Origin: Candidatus Rokuibacteriota bacterium
GTDB lineage: Bacteria; Methylomirabilota; Methylomirabilia; Rokubacteriales; CSP1-6
Length of the DNA stretch: 18,108 bases
Assembly: GCA_003221435.1 (NCBI GenBank)
Contig: QHRS01000100.1
Location: forward strand, 1 to 18,108
Reading direction: 5' to 3'
A program made the translations under genes and the position numbers. The notes under the pieces are model-generated. The model did no database searches. It had not been told where the DNA came from and was given only the letters and a program-made list of their open reading frames with translations. Of the stretch, positions 1 to 7,262 are shown in pieces; position 1 is the stretch's first letter; each line of letters begins with the position of its first letter.

Positions 1-381
1 ATTGAGGAACAGCACGGGGCCGAGCCGCTCGACGCGCGGTCGGTGCGAGTGGCCCGCGATCACGATGTCGAAGCCCTCGCGCGCGGGATCGACACCGAGC
101 TCTTTCACGTCGTGAATCACGCACACGCGCGCGCCGGCGATCTCGGTCACGACCTTCTCCGGCAGTGACGCCGCCCACCGGTCGCGATCGTTGTTGCCGC
201 GGACCGCGATCACCGGCGCGATCCGTCCGAGTCGATCGAGAATCTCCACCGCGCCGATGTCGCCCGCATGGATGATGCGCTGGACGCCCTCGAGCGCGGT
301 GATCGCTTCCGGCCGCAGGAGCCCGTGGGTGTCGGAGATGAGACCGATGACCACATGGGGGGCCCCGAAATGCCCCCCCAT
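1..381 (-). CDS. YfcE/MJ0936-type metallophosphoesterase, C-terminus missing (window edge)
   Basis: A calcineurin-like phosphodiesterase of the small YfcE/MJ0936 family, which in known members hydrolyses phosphodiester bonds using two metal ions. Reading the minus strand gives 127 codons with no stop before the window edge. The metal-binding blocks appear in order: DTH (D17, H19), HAGD (H38, D41), GNND (62-65), an IHD block near residue 90, and GHSH near residue 115. Family members are about 155-165 residues, so roughly 30 C-terminal residues lie outside the window. I chose ATG at 381 because GGGGGA precedes it. A GTG at 354 would begin just before the first beta strand and is a credible alternative. 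It is transcribed away from the amidohydrolase at 522. Substrate is not predictable from sequence. Confidence 0.88.
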   Translation of the reverse strand, partial: MGGHFGAPHVVIGLISDTHGLLRPEAITALEGVQRIIHAGDIGAVEILDRLGRIAPVIAVRGNNDRDRWAASLPEKVVTEIAGARVCVIHDVKELGVDPAREGFDIVIAGHSHRPRVERLGPVLFLN

Positions 382-521
382 ATCCCCCAACGTTCGGGAC
401 ACAGCGGCGACGCGGCGGCGCCCCTCTACACGCGCGTGGTTGGGTTGCCGTTGCTGACTACATTTGCTTGCTCCAGGCCGGCGTCCGGACTAGCATCGCG
501 CCATCTGCCGAGGAGGGACCC

Positions 522-1623
522 ATGCGCTACACGAGGATCTCCGCCGACTGCCACATCGACCTGCCCTGGCTCCCGCCAGATCTCTTCACGTCGAACGCGT
601 CCGCCGCGTTGAAAGATCGGATGCCGTACGTGACCGACGGTCCCGATGGCCCGTACTGGACCTCGAAGAAGGGCCTGTCGTACGGCCTGGTCTGCGGCGT
701 CGGCCCGTCCGGGGCGAAGCTCGTGCCCGGCCAGAACTATCGCGTCGACAAGATGGCCGCCGTCGGCCTGTACGACGATGCGAAGCGCGGTGTTCGTCGC
801 GTCATCGATCCCGACCTCCGGCTCAAGGACATGGAGATGGACGGTGTCGACGCGGAGGTCATCTTCGGAATCCTCGGCGCCGCATCGCGCCTCGGCGATC
901 ACGAAGCCGCGAAGGAGATGTTCCGCATCTACAACGACTGGCTCGCCGGCTTCTGCCGTCACCATCCCGACCGGCAGATCGGGCTCGCCTGCCTGCCGTA
1001 CGGCGACATCGACGCCGCCGTGTCGGAGGCCCATCGCGTCGCGAAGCTCGGTCTGAAAGGCCTCGAGCTGTCGTGCTCGTGGGACATGGAGCCGATGTGG
1101 CATCCGGTGTGGGAGCCCCTGTGGCAGGCCGTGAGCGAGGTCGATCTCCCGCTCCACTTCCACACGTTCCCGTCGACGCCGCCGCGCGCTCGCGAACACG
1201 CGGACGGCCTGGTGCGTCGCGCCGCGCTGTTCACCGGCGTGTCGGCCTTCCAGATGAACCTGGTCAACATCCTGGCGGCCGTCATCGGCGCTGCGGTGCT
1301 CGAGCGCTATCCGAAGCTCCGCATCTCGTTCGGCGAGAGCGGGATCGGCTGGATCCCGTACGCGCTCGACCGCATGGACTTCGAGTGGGGACTACTGGCG
1401 GCGGCAGTGCAAGGCGACGTTCCAGTTCGATCGCATCGGCACCCAGCTGATCGGGGACATGGGTGTCGAGACACTCATGTGGGCCTCGGACTATCCGCAC
1501 ACCGACGGCGTCTGGCCGGAGTCGTCCAAGTACGTCGAGGAGCAGTTCGGCCACCTGCCGAAGGACGTCGTGCACAAGATCACGTGCGAGAACGCCGGGA
1601 AGTTCTACGGGCTGATGAACTGA
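522..1623 (+). CDS. COG2159 amidohydrolase, interrupted by a +1 frameshift
   Basis: A metal-dependent TIM-barrel hydrolase of the amidohydrolase-2 superfamily (COG2159). The start is ATG at 522 behind AGGAGGG at 511-517. Visible landmarks are an N-terminal D9-C10-H11 metal site (D-x-H rather than the usual H-x-H), LHFHTF on a middle strand, FGESGIGW where many relatives have a histidine, and, in the other frame, WASDYPHTD carrying the late aspartate. The first frame is good family sequence to W289 (codon at 1386). The remainder continues as good sequence in the next frame from 1390 to the TGA at 1621-1623. Removing one G from GGGG at 1387-1390 joins both parts into a 366-residue protein of normal length. 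Whether the extra G is real or an assembly error cannot be told here. Substrate is unknown; relatives include decarboxylases and hydrolases of aromatic or lactone compounds. Confidence 0.82.
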
Positions 1624-1633
1624 GAATTCGCTT

Positions 1634-1677
1634 CAAGGGATGAGGTGCCGTCGCGGCGAGCGGCACCTCATCCCTTG
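1634..1677. terminator. Perfect 17-bp hairpin between convergent genes
   Basis: Positions 1634-1650 are the exact reverse complement of 1661-1677, with a 10-nt loop (TCGCGGCGAG). The hairpin starts 10 nt after the stop of the plus-strand amidohydrolase and lies between two convergent stop codons, as expected of a bidirectional terminator. No clear T-tract follows on either side, so termination is inferred from position and stem strength. A shorter hairpin follows at 1691-1702. Confidence 0.7.
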
Positions 1678-1690
1678 TCTCTCGATCGGC

Positions 1691-1702
1691 GCGCTAAAGC
1701 GC
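1691..1702. repeat. Small GCGCT-AA-AGCGC hairpin next to a GTAG head (REP-like)
   Basis: GCGCT (1691-1695) and AGCGC (1698-1702) form a 5-bp hairpin. Read on the minus strand, it follows GTAGGAGCGAGA, so the stop codon of the amidohydrolase (1711-1713) lies inside a GTAGGAGCG segment. A GTAG head followed by a palindrome is the general form of many proteobacterial REP elements. With one copy in view this is only a resemblance. Confidence 0.3.
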
Positions 1703-1710
1703 TCTCGCTC

Positions 1711-2706
1711 CTACAGATTCAGCAGGCCCGCCAGGTTCTTCCAGAGAATCTTTTCCTTCTCCTCCTGACTGAGGCTCTCCATCGCGAGAACCCACGAGAC
1801 GGGCCAGTCAAGCGCCATGTCGTAGGGCCAGTCCGTTCCGAACACCACGCGGTCGATGCCGACACTGTCGATCAGGAAGCGAAGCGCCGACTCCGTGTAC
1901 ACGATGCAGTCGTAGTAGAAGCGGTTCAGATACGCACTTGGCGGCTTCGGCAGCTTCTCGCGGGCCTCCGCGCGGACCTGCCATCCCCGGTCCATTCGGC
2001 CGATGCCATAGCACGTGTAGCCGCCGCCATGGCCGAGGACGATCCGGAGCTTCGGGAACTGATCCATCACGCCGCCATGGACCAGCGTGGCGAACGTCAC
2101 CGCTCGATCGACGAGGTTCCCGATGCTGTTCGGGAGGTGATACTTCTTGCTGCGCGGGCTCACCAGCGTCTCGCCGCCCTGGTGAAAGAAGACGAGTGCG
2201 CCCGTCTCCTCGGCCGCCTTCCAGAACGGGCGGAACTCTGGCTCCTCGAGCGTCTTGCCGTTGATGTGATCGTTGATCTCCACGCCCTTGAAGCCGAGCT
2301 TCCCCATGCACCGTTCGAGCTCGCCGATCGCCGCCTTGACGTCCTGCATCGGCAGGCCGCCGAGTCCGGCGAACCTCTTCGGCCACGCGCGGACCATCGA
2401 CGCGATCTCGTCGTTTGTCTCCTGCGAGGTGGCCGCGGCGATCTTCGCGTCCAGGTGATAGTTGTAGAACCCGACGTACGGCGACACGACGTGCATCTCC
2501 ACGCCGAGCGAATCCATGTCGGCGAGCCGCTCCTCCGGTGTCCACCGCGCGCGTGGTGGCAAGAGCTGCGGCCGGCCGGAGACCAGCGCGCGGTCGTGGC
2601 CCTCGGCGTCGCGGTCGCGCGTGATCCCGTGCCAGTGAGTGCCCTTCTCGGTCGCGCGCCAGAAGCATTGCGGCGTCAGGTGAGCGTGGATGTCGATGCT
2701 GCGCAT
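1711..2706 (-). CDS. ACMSD-like amidohydrolase (amidohydrolase-2 family)
   Basis: A 331-residue TIM-barrel amidohydrolase related to 2-amino-3-carboxymuconate-6-semialdehyde decarboxylase and gamma-resorcylate decarboxylase-type enzymes. The metal and catalytic residues are intact: H7-A-H9 at the N-terminus, H175 in FFHQGG, H226 in GHGGG, and D292 in FGTDWPYD. Members of this branch usually remove a carboxylate, or hydrolyse a ring or lactone, with one divalent metal. The start at 2706 is supported by AGGGAG a few bases upstream and by the metal-binding HAH beginning at residue 7. It converges on the frameshifted amidohydrolase at 522-1623; the two share a superfamily but little sequence, so they are not a recent duplication. 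A precise substrate cannot be assigned. Confidence 0.9.
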   Translation of the reverse strand: MRSIDIHAHLTPQCFWRATEKGTHWHGITRDRDAEGHDRALVSGRPQLLPPRARWTPEERLADMDSLGVEMHVVSPYVGFYNYHLDAKIAAATSQETNDEIASMVRAWPKRFAGLGGLPMQDVKAAIGELERCMGKLGFKGVEINDHINGKTLEEPEFRPFWKAAEETGALVFFHQGGETLVSPRSKKYHLPNSIGNLVDRAVTFATLVHGGVMDQFPKLRIVLGHGGGYTCYGIGRMDRGWQVRAEAREKLPKPPSAYLNRFYYDCIVYTESALRFLIDSVGIDRVVFGTDWPYDMALDWPVSWVLAMESLSQEEKEKILWKNLAGLLNL

Positions 2707-2784
2707 TCGGGTCTCCCTCTCGTCGGGATGGTGCCTCGGAACGCCAGCGATTGTCGGCGAACGCGACGAGAAGTCAAGAACGGC

Positions 2785-3045
2785 TCAGTTCCGGAAATGC
2801 CGCGCGATGGTCTCGTCGTTGCGAGGTGGAGAGAGGCGCCGGACGGCGAGCTTGTGGAGCTGACGGTCCTGACGTTCGATGCGTACGGCGAGCGCGCGCC
2901 CAAGGTCGCGGAAGTCGCGCAGCAGCTCGACGACCTCGCGCTGGACGTCCTCCAGCTGCTCGATTCGCTGCGTCATGTCGGCCAGACGGCCGAGCAGGTC
3001 ACGATAGCGAATCTCGCAGGCGCGGTGGTCGTTCGAGCTCGCCAT
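2785..3045 (-). CDS. Small coiled-coil protein, hypothetical
   Basis: An 86-codon reading frame that I do not recognise. Residues about 16-70 show a heptad-like pattern of leucine, isoleucine and valine among charged residues (for example QRIEQLEDVQREVVELLRDF), suggesting a single long helix or coiled coil; the C-terminus is basic. There is no signal peptide or membrane segment, and no Cys other than C10. No convincing ribosome binding site precedes ATG 3045. It is divergent from the TPP enzyme at 3167 and lies upstream of the amidohydrolase at 2706 on the same strand, 78 nt away. A chance frame in GC-rich DNA is possible, but the amphipathic composition favours a real gene. Confidence 0.5.
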   Translation of the reverse strand: MASSNDHRACEIRYRDLLGRLADMTQRIEQLEDVQREVVELLRDFRDLGRALAVRIERQDRQLHKLAVRRLSPPRNDETIARHFRN

Positions 3046-3166
3046 GACGGCATGACGATACCGGACACGAGCAGGCCCGAGGAATGCCTGAAATTCGATA
3101 CACCGGTCGGTGGCGTCCGGTCGATTTCTGCGCTACCGTCGGGGCGATTTTTCCACGGAGGCCTCC

Positions 3167-4816
3167 ATGAAAGTCGTCGACGCGATCGCAGAGATTTTGA
3201 CGCGTGAAGGTGTCGAGTTCCTGAGCACGTATCCGACCACGCCGATCATCGACGCGGCCGCGGCCGTGGGAATCCGGCCGGTGCTGTGCCGTCAAGAGCG
3301 CGTCGGCGTCGGCATCGCGGATGGCTTCACGCGCACGACCAATGGCCGGCGCACCGGCGTCTTCGCCATGCAGTACGGGCCCGGCGCCGAGAACGCGTTC
3401 CCCGGCGTCGCCACCGCGTACTCCGATTCGGTGCCGGTGCTGATCCTGCCGCTCGGCCATCAGCGCGATCGCGCGCAGGTGTTTCCGCTGTTCAGCTCTG
3501 CGCGAACGTACGCGTCCGTGACGAAGTCCGTCGAGACGCTCAATCAGCCGGACCAGGTCTCGGAAGTCATGCGTCGCGCGTTCACGCTGCTCAGGATGGG
3601 CCGGCCGGGGCCGGTGATGGTGGAGATCCCGGCGGACGTCGCGCTCGAAGAGGTCAGCGAGGCCGCGCTGGCCTACCGGGCCGTGAAGGCCACCTGCCCC
3701 TCCGGGAATCCTCGAGACGTCGAAGCGGCAGCCCGCGCGCTCGTGCAGGCCAAGCGACCGATGATCGTCGCCGGCCAGGGCGTGCTGTACGCCGAGGCGT
3801 CGGCGGACCTCGTGGAGCTCGCCGAGCTGCTGGATGCGCCGGTCATGACGACGCTCGAAGGCAAGAGCGCGTTTCCCGAAGATCACCCGCTCTCGCTCGG
3901 AACCGGTGGCGGCGGCGTCATGTCCGGCCCGGTCTTCCAGCTCTTGCCGAAGGCGGACGTCCTGTTTGGGATCGGGACCAGCTTCACCCGTCACGGCATG
4001 GCGACGAACCTCCCGCCGGGCGGCAACGTCATCATCCACGCGACGAACGACGAGCGCGACCTCGGCAAGAACTATGCGGTCGACCACCCGATTCTCGGCG
4101 ACGCGAAGCTGGTGCTGCGGCAGTTCGTCGACGCGGTGAAGGACCTGACCCGCGCCGGCAAGCCACGGGACGGCGCGGCGCGAAACGAGGTCGAGAACGC
4201 GCGCGACGCGTGGCTCGCGGAGTGGCGGCCGAAGCTCACCTCCGACGAGGTGCCGATCACCCCGTACCGCGTCATCCACGACTTCATGCAGACGATCGAC
4301 GCGCGCGACGCGATCGTGACGCACGACTCCGGCAGCCCGCGCAACCAGCTCGTGCCGTTCTATCGCGCCACCGCCCCGCGCAGCTACATGGGCTGGGGCA
4401 AGTCGCACGCCCTCGGCACCGGGCTCGGCCTGATCATGGGCGCCAAGATGGCCGCACCGGACAAGTTCTGCGTCAACTTTATGGGCGACGCGGCGTTCGG
4501 GATGACCGGCCTCGACTTCGAGACCGCCGTGCGGTGCGGCATCCCGATCACCACGGTCGTGCTGAACAACTCCGCGATGGCGATCGAGCGCCACGCGCTG
4601 GTCGTGTCGCACGATCGCTATCGCACGCGGGACATCGGCGGCAACTACGCGGACATGGGACGGGCGATGGGCGGCTACGCCGAGCGAGTCGAGAAGCCGA
4701 GCGATATCGTCCCGGCGCTCGAGCGCGCGCGAAAGATGAACCAGGACGGCAAGGCCGTGCTGCTGGAGTTCGTCACGAGCGAGGAGATCGCGTTCTCTCA
4801 CCGGCGGGCATGGTAG
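3167..4816 (+). CDS. Thiamine-diphosphate-dependent enzyme, acetolactate synthase-like
   Basis: A 549-residue protein of the acetolactate synthase/benzoylformate decarboxylase family (COG0028). It has the three expected parts: N-terminal pyrimidine-binding domain with the cofactor-activating glutamate E44 in CRQERVG; a central Rossmann-like domain around 190-340; and a C-terminal pyrophosphate-binding domain with the Mg/TPP motif GDA (440-442) through NN (467-468). The usual GDG is GDA here, a tolerated variant. ATG 3167 is chosen over an in-frame ATG at 3110 because GGAGG (3157-3161) sits 5 nt upstream and the family alignment starts there. Such proteins condense or decarboxylate 2-keto acids; without a regulatory subunit gene nearby, a catabolic 2-keto acid decarboxylase/lyase is as likely as acetolactate synthase. 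The next gene begins 17 nt after the stop. Confidence 0.88.
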   Translation: MKVVDAIAEILTREGVEFLSTYPTTPIIDAAAAVGIRPVLCRQERVGVGIADGFTRTTNGRRTGVFAMQYGPGAENAFPGVATAYSDSVPVLILPLGHQRDRAQVFPLFSSARTYASVTKSVETLNQPDQVSEVMRRAFTLLRMGRPGPVMVEIPADVALEEVSEAALAYRAVKATCPSGNPRDVEAAARALVQAKRPMIVAGQGVLYAEASADLVELAELLDAPVMTTLEGKSAFPEDHPLSLGTGGGGVMSGPVFQLLPKADVLFGIGTSFTRHGMATNLPPGGNVIIHATNDERDLGKNYAVDHPILGDAKLVLRQFVDAVKDLTRAGKPRDGAARNEVENARDAWLAEWRPKLTSDEVPITPYRVIHDFMQTIDARDAIVTHDSGSPRNQLVPFYRATAPRSYMGWGKSHALGTGLGLIMGAKMAAPDKFCVNFMGDAAFGMTGLDFETAVRCGIPITTVVLNNSAMAIERHALVVSHDRYRTRDIGGNYADMGRAMGGYAERVEKPSDIVPALERARKMNQDGKAVLLEFVTSEEIAFSHRRAW

Positions 4817-4833
4817 GCGGAGGGCTTCGAACG

Positions 4834-5871
4834 ATGGCTCGACGAATCGGAATCATCGGCGCCGGCGCGGTCGGCTCCGTCGTCGGCGGGATACTCACGA
4901 AGGCGGGCCATGACGTGACGCTGATCGACCAGTGGCCCGAGCACGTCGAGGCGATGAAGAAGAACGGCCTCCGCCTCGGCGGCACCTGCGGCGAGCACAC
5001 CATCCGGGTCAAGGCGCTTCACGTCCACGAGGCGCAGCAGATCAGCGAGCCATTCGATGCCGTCTTCATCGCGGTGAAGTCGTACGACACGGAGTGGGCG
5101 ACGGCCCTCGGCCTCGCGTACCTCAGGAAGCCGGACGGGGTCGTCATCGACTTCCAGAACGGGATCAACGACGAGCGGGTCGCGGCGGTGGCCGGGCGGG
5201 AGAGGACGCTCGGCTGCGTGATCACGATCAGCGCCGGGCTCTACGAGCCGGGCCACGCGATTCGCACGGACACCGGCGCGGTCGGCTTCAAGATCGGCGA
5301 GCACGATGGCTCGGATTCGCAGCGGGCGCGCGATCTCGTCAAGATCCTGAACGACGTCGCCCCATCGAAGGTGACCACGAACCTCTGGGGCGAGCGGTGG
5401 TCGAAGCTCGCGGTGAACTGTATGGCCAACCCGATCGCCGGCCTGAGCGGCCTCGGGTCCGCGGAGATCCGGACCGAGCCCGGCCCCCGCCGGATCGCGA
5501 TCCAGATCGCGGCCGAGGTGATCAAGGTCGGCCGCGCCGTGGGCTACGAAGTCGAGCCGCTCTTCGGGATCGAAGCGCAGCGGTTCGTCGACGCGGCCGA
5601 TGGTCACGGCCTCGTGGAGGTCGAGGCCGACATGGTCGCCGAAGCGACCCGCCGGAAGGGCGGTCGGCCCTCCTTCCTCCAGGACGTGATGAAGGGCCGC
5701 CGGACGGAGATCGACTACCTCAACGGATACGTCGCCGAGCAGGGCCGGCGGCTGGGGGTGAAGACGCCATTCAACGACGCGGTCGTCCAGGCGGTCCACC
5801 GCCACGGCGTGGGGACGCTCAGGCCCGACCCGGAGAACCTCGAGCCGCTCGTGAAGATGCTGCCGGGATAG
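4834..5871 (+). CDS. Ketopantoate reductase family (ApbA/PanE-like) oxidoreductase
   Basis: A 345-residue NAD(P)H-dependent 2-ketoacid reductase of the 2-dehydropantoate 2-reductase family. The dinucleotide-binding loop GAGAVG is at 9-14. The catalytic block SKLAVNCMANPIAGL contains K191 and N195. The C-terminal signature GRPSFLQDVMKGRRTEIDYLNG region matches the conserved S-x2-QD and TEID substrate-binding motifs. PanE reduces ketopantoate to pantoate for coenzyme A, but many paralogues in catabolic clusters act on other 2-keto acids. GGAGGG at 4819-4824 precedes ATG 4834, and the gene follows the TPP enzyme by 17 nt, so the pair is probably co-transcribed and may process one 2-keto acid. 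No panB or panC is in view, so pantothenate synthesis is not established. A two-hairpin repeat begins just after the stop. Confidence 0.88.
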   Translation: MARRIGIIGAGAVGSVVGGILTKAGHDVTLIDQWPEHVEAMKKNGLRLGGTCGEHTIRVKALHVHEAQQISEPFDAVFIAVKSYDTEWATALGLAYLRKPDGVVIDFQNGINDERVAAVAGRERTLGCVITISAGLYEPGHAIRTDTGAVGFKIGEHDGSDSQRARDLVKILNDVAPSKVTTNLWGERWSKLAVNCMANPIAGLSGLGSAEIRTEPGPRRIAIQIAAEVIKVGRAVGYEVEPLFGIEAQRFVDAADGHGLVEVEADMVAEATRRKGGRPSFLQDVMKGRRTEIDYLNGYVAEQGRRLGVKTPFNDAVVQAVHRHGVGTLRPDPENLEPLVKMLPG

Positions 5872-5875
5872 CTCA

Positions 5876-5945
5876 TCGAAGGGGGCCCCGACGGCCCCCT
5901 CCGAGCCGCCCCCAGATCCGAGGGCGCCGGCAAAGCCGGCGCTCG
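5876..5945. repeat. Two-hairpin intergenic repeat, copy 1 (probable terminator)
   Basis: Two GC-rich hairpins lie directly after the ketopantoate reductase stop. The first has arms 5880-5887 and 5893-5900 (8 bp, loop CCGAC). The second has arms GCGCCGGC 5924-5931 and GCCGGCGC 5935-5942 (8 bp, loop AAA). The whole stretch reappears as the reverse complement at 15052-15124, with both stems and the flanks TCGAA and TCCGA kept and only the first loop and spacer diverged. It may act as a terminator; the shared flanks suggest a dispersed element. Confidence 0.75.
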
Positions 5946-6041
5946 ACGGCGGTTACCGCGACAGGCTCCTCGGGGAACGGAGAGCCCCCGGAGTCCCGCG
6001 GCCTCAATCCTCCCGCGGCGAGCGTGCATCTCAAGGGTCGA

Positions 6042-6070
6042 TTGACAAGTACGTGAACGACTGGGAAAAT
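6042..6070 (+). promoter_or_regulatory. Sigma-70-type promoter of the redox cassette
   Basis: A consensus -35 hexamer TTGACA (6042-6047) is followed after 17 nt by GAAAAT (6065-6070), which keeps the key A2 and T6 of the -10 box. Transcription would begin near 6077 and give a leader of about 20 nt carrying AGGAGG (6085-6090). The local sequence is AT-rich for this genome. It would drive the thioredoxin, selenoperoxiredoxin and ccdA genes. Confidence 0.6.
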
Positions 6071-6097
6071 CCCTTCGTTTCTCCAGGAGGCCGTTAA

Positions 6098-6610
6098 ATG
6101 CTGCGACGAGTCATTTTTTTTCTCGCGTGCCTGGTCATCGTGAACACGCCCTTGCCGGCGGCGCCGGATCCCGCCCTCATCACGCCCGAGCGCTCGCCCG
6201 CCCCCCCCTTCACGCTTCCCGATCTCTCGGGTCGGGCCGTGAAATCGGCGGACTTCGCGGGCAAGGTGGCGGTGCTGAGCTTCGGCGCGACCTGGTGCAC
6301 GAGCTGCACGAGCGAGCTGAAGAGTCTTGAAAACCTTCAGGCGAAGTTCCCGAAGGACCTGGTCGTCTACTTTGTGGCCTTGGACGGTCGCGGGGAGAAG
6401 GACGTCAAACCGTTCATGGAGAAGAGCGGGTTCCAAATTCCGACGCTGATCGACCCGCGGATGGCGGTCGCGCGGGAACACGGCATCCGCTGGATTCCGG
6501 TCACGCTGGTCGTCGATCGACACGGGACGGTGGTGGGACGCGCCACCGGGCCGCGCGAGTGGGACGGAAAGGAGGCCGTCGAGTTCGTCCAGTCGGTGTT
6601 GCAGCACTGA
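6098..6610 (+). CDS. Exported TlpA/ResA-like thioredoxin-fold protein
   Basis: A 170-residue extracytoplasmic thiol-disulfide oxidoreductase. An N-terminal signal peptide (basic MLRR, hydrophobic core to about residue 18, then PLPAA) is followed by an AhpC/TSA-TlpA domain with PFTLPDLSG near 37-45, the active site W66-C67-T68-S69-C70, and the cis-proline P134 in IRWIPVTLVVD. Such proteins are kept reduced by CcdA or DsbD and pass electrons to cytochrome c haem-binding thiols or to peroxiredoxins. AGGAGG at 6085-6090 precedes ATG 6098 by 7 nt. The next gene, a Sec-peroxiredoxin, starts 29 nt after the stop, and ccdA follows, so this protein is the likely electron carrier between them (inference). 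C11 lies in the signal sequence but the residues before it fit a lipobox poorly. Confidence 0.9.
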   Translation: MLRRVIFFLACLVIVNTPLPAAPDPALITPERSPAPPFTLPDLSGRAVKSADFAGKVAVLSFGATWCTSCTSELKSLENLQAKFPKDLVVYFVALDGRGEKDVKPFMEKSGFQIPTLIDPRMAVAREHGIRWIPVTLVVDRHGTVVGRATGPREWDGKEAVEFVQSVLQH

Positions 6611-6639
6611 GATCTATAACCGTAAGAGGAGACTCACCC

Positions 6640-7191
6640 ATGAGGCGCACAGGTATCGCAGCTATGCTCGTCGCGGTCGCCGCCGTCGTCCTGTTCGGCC
6701 CGACCGCACCCGTGGCAGCCGTCGAGGTCGGGGACCAGGCCCCCGATTTCACGTTGCCCGCGACGACGAAGGACACTGTCTCGATGCAAGAGTTCCGGGG
6801 AAAGAATGTCCTGCTGGTCGGGTTCATCGGGGCCTTCACCCCGACCTGAACCACCGAGGTTGCCGCTCTCCAGCTTGATCTGCCCAAGTTCGAGAGCCGG
6901 AATACCCAGGTCGTGGGTATCAGCACTGACTTCCCGATGGCGCAGAAGCCGTGGGCCGAGAAGCTGGGCCTCACGTTCCCGCTGGTCAGCGACTGGCAGC
7001 GGAAGACCGTCTCGGCGTACGGCATTCTCGACACGAACCCTCAGAGCATGATTTACCGGTACACCAAACGGTCCTACCTGATCATCGACAAGGACGGGAC
7101 CGTCCGCTGGAAGAAGATCCTCGACGATCCCAGACAAGTTGTCGCCGATGACGAGCTCCTCGCGGAGCTGGACAAGCTCAACCACCAGTAG
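6640..7191 (+). CDS. Exported selenocysteine-containing peroxiredoxin (TGA 6847-6849 = Sec70)
   Basis: A predicted 183-residue peroxiredoxin read through an in-frame TGA. Residues 1-27 are a signal peptide ending APVAA. The domain starts VEVGDQAPDFTLP (28-40) and continues as GAFTPT followed by the TGA at codon 70, then TTEVAAL. In peroxiredoxins the position after TxP/T is the peroxidatic Cys (TxxC; GAFTPTC in the Prx5 group), so the TGA stands precisely at the catalytic residue. Sequence after it is in the same frame and family-typical: VVGISTDFP (91-99), the supporting Arg144 in TKRSYLIIDKDG, and a stop at 7189-7191. The protein has no Cys at all, so it is 1-Sec type and needs an external thiol reductant. 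AGAGGAGA at 6625-6632 serves the start. A hairpin at 6865-6897 is SECIS-like. An automatic annotation would split it at 6849. A nonsense mutation is the alternative, but the exact position argues against it. Confidence 0.85.
6865..6897 (+). promoter_or_regulatory. Candidate bacterial SECIS hairpin in the peroxiredoxin mRNA
   Basis: Beginning 15 nt after the TGA, GCTCTC (6865-6870) pairs perfectly with GAGAGC (6892-6897). Above a C-C mismatch (6871/6891), AGCTTG (6872-6877) pairs with CAAGTT (6885-6890) with one G-T wobble. The loop is ATCTGCC, or GATCTGCCC if the closing G-C opens. This gives 12 pairs, with the apical loop 27-28 nt from the TGA, inside the range known for bacterial SECIS elements, which usually carry a G at the start of the loop. 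It lies within coding sequence, as bacterial SECIS elements do. Confidence 0.6.
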
Positions 7192-7262
7192 GGGACGGGT
7201 GGGCCTCGAGATCGTTTCACGCCTTGCGGCCCATGAGCGGCCGGCGCGGACCTCTCGCGCCG

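Noticed and set aside
1387..1397. Programmed frameshifting in the amidohydrolase
   Set aside because: No slippery heptamer, internal Shine-Dalgarno or obvious downstream structure was seen, and the family is not known for recoding.
3046..3166. Promoter for the TPP enzyme (TGGCGT at 3111 with TACCGT at 3134)
   Set aside because: The -35 matches only 3 of 6 bases and comparable matches occur nearby, so I could not support it.
1645..3207. 520-codon plus-strand frame over the ACMSD-like gene
   Set aside because: The minus strand carries intact metal-binding motifs of an amidohydrolase; the plus frame has none and runs across a promoter region.
2999..4801. 600-codon minus-strand frame opposite the TPP enzyme
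   Set aside because: Composition is His/Arg/Asp-rich shadow sequence with no family features, while the plus strand carries a clear TPP enzyme.
3286..5871. Long plus-strand frame of 861 codons covering the TPP enzyme and the reductase
   Set aside because: Only the part after 4834 has protein-like sequence; the rest is Arg/Ala-rich translation of the TPP gene in another frame, open because of GC-rich codon usage.
6640..6849. Peroxiredoxin as a 69-codon fragment or nonsense pseudogene
   Set aside because: The stop falls exactly on the catalytic Cys codon, sequence after it remains in frame and family-like to a normal end, and a SECIS-like hairpin follows. Read-through as Sec explains all of this better.
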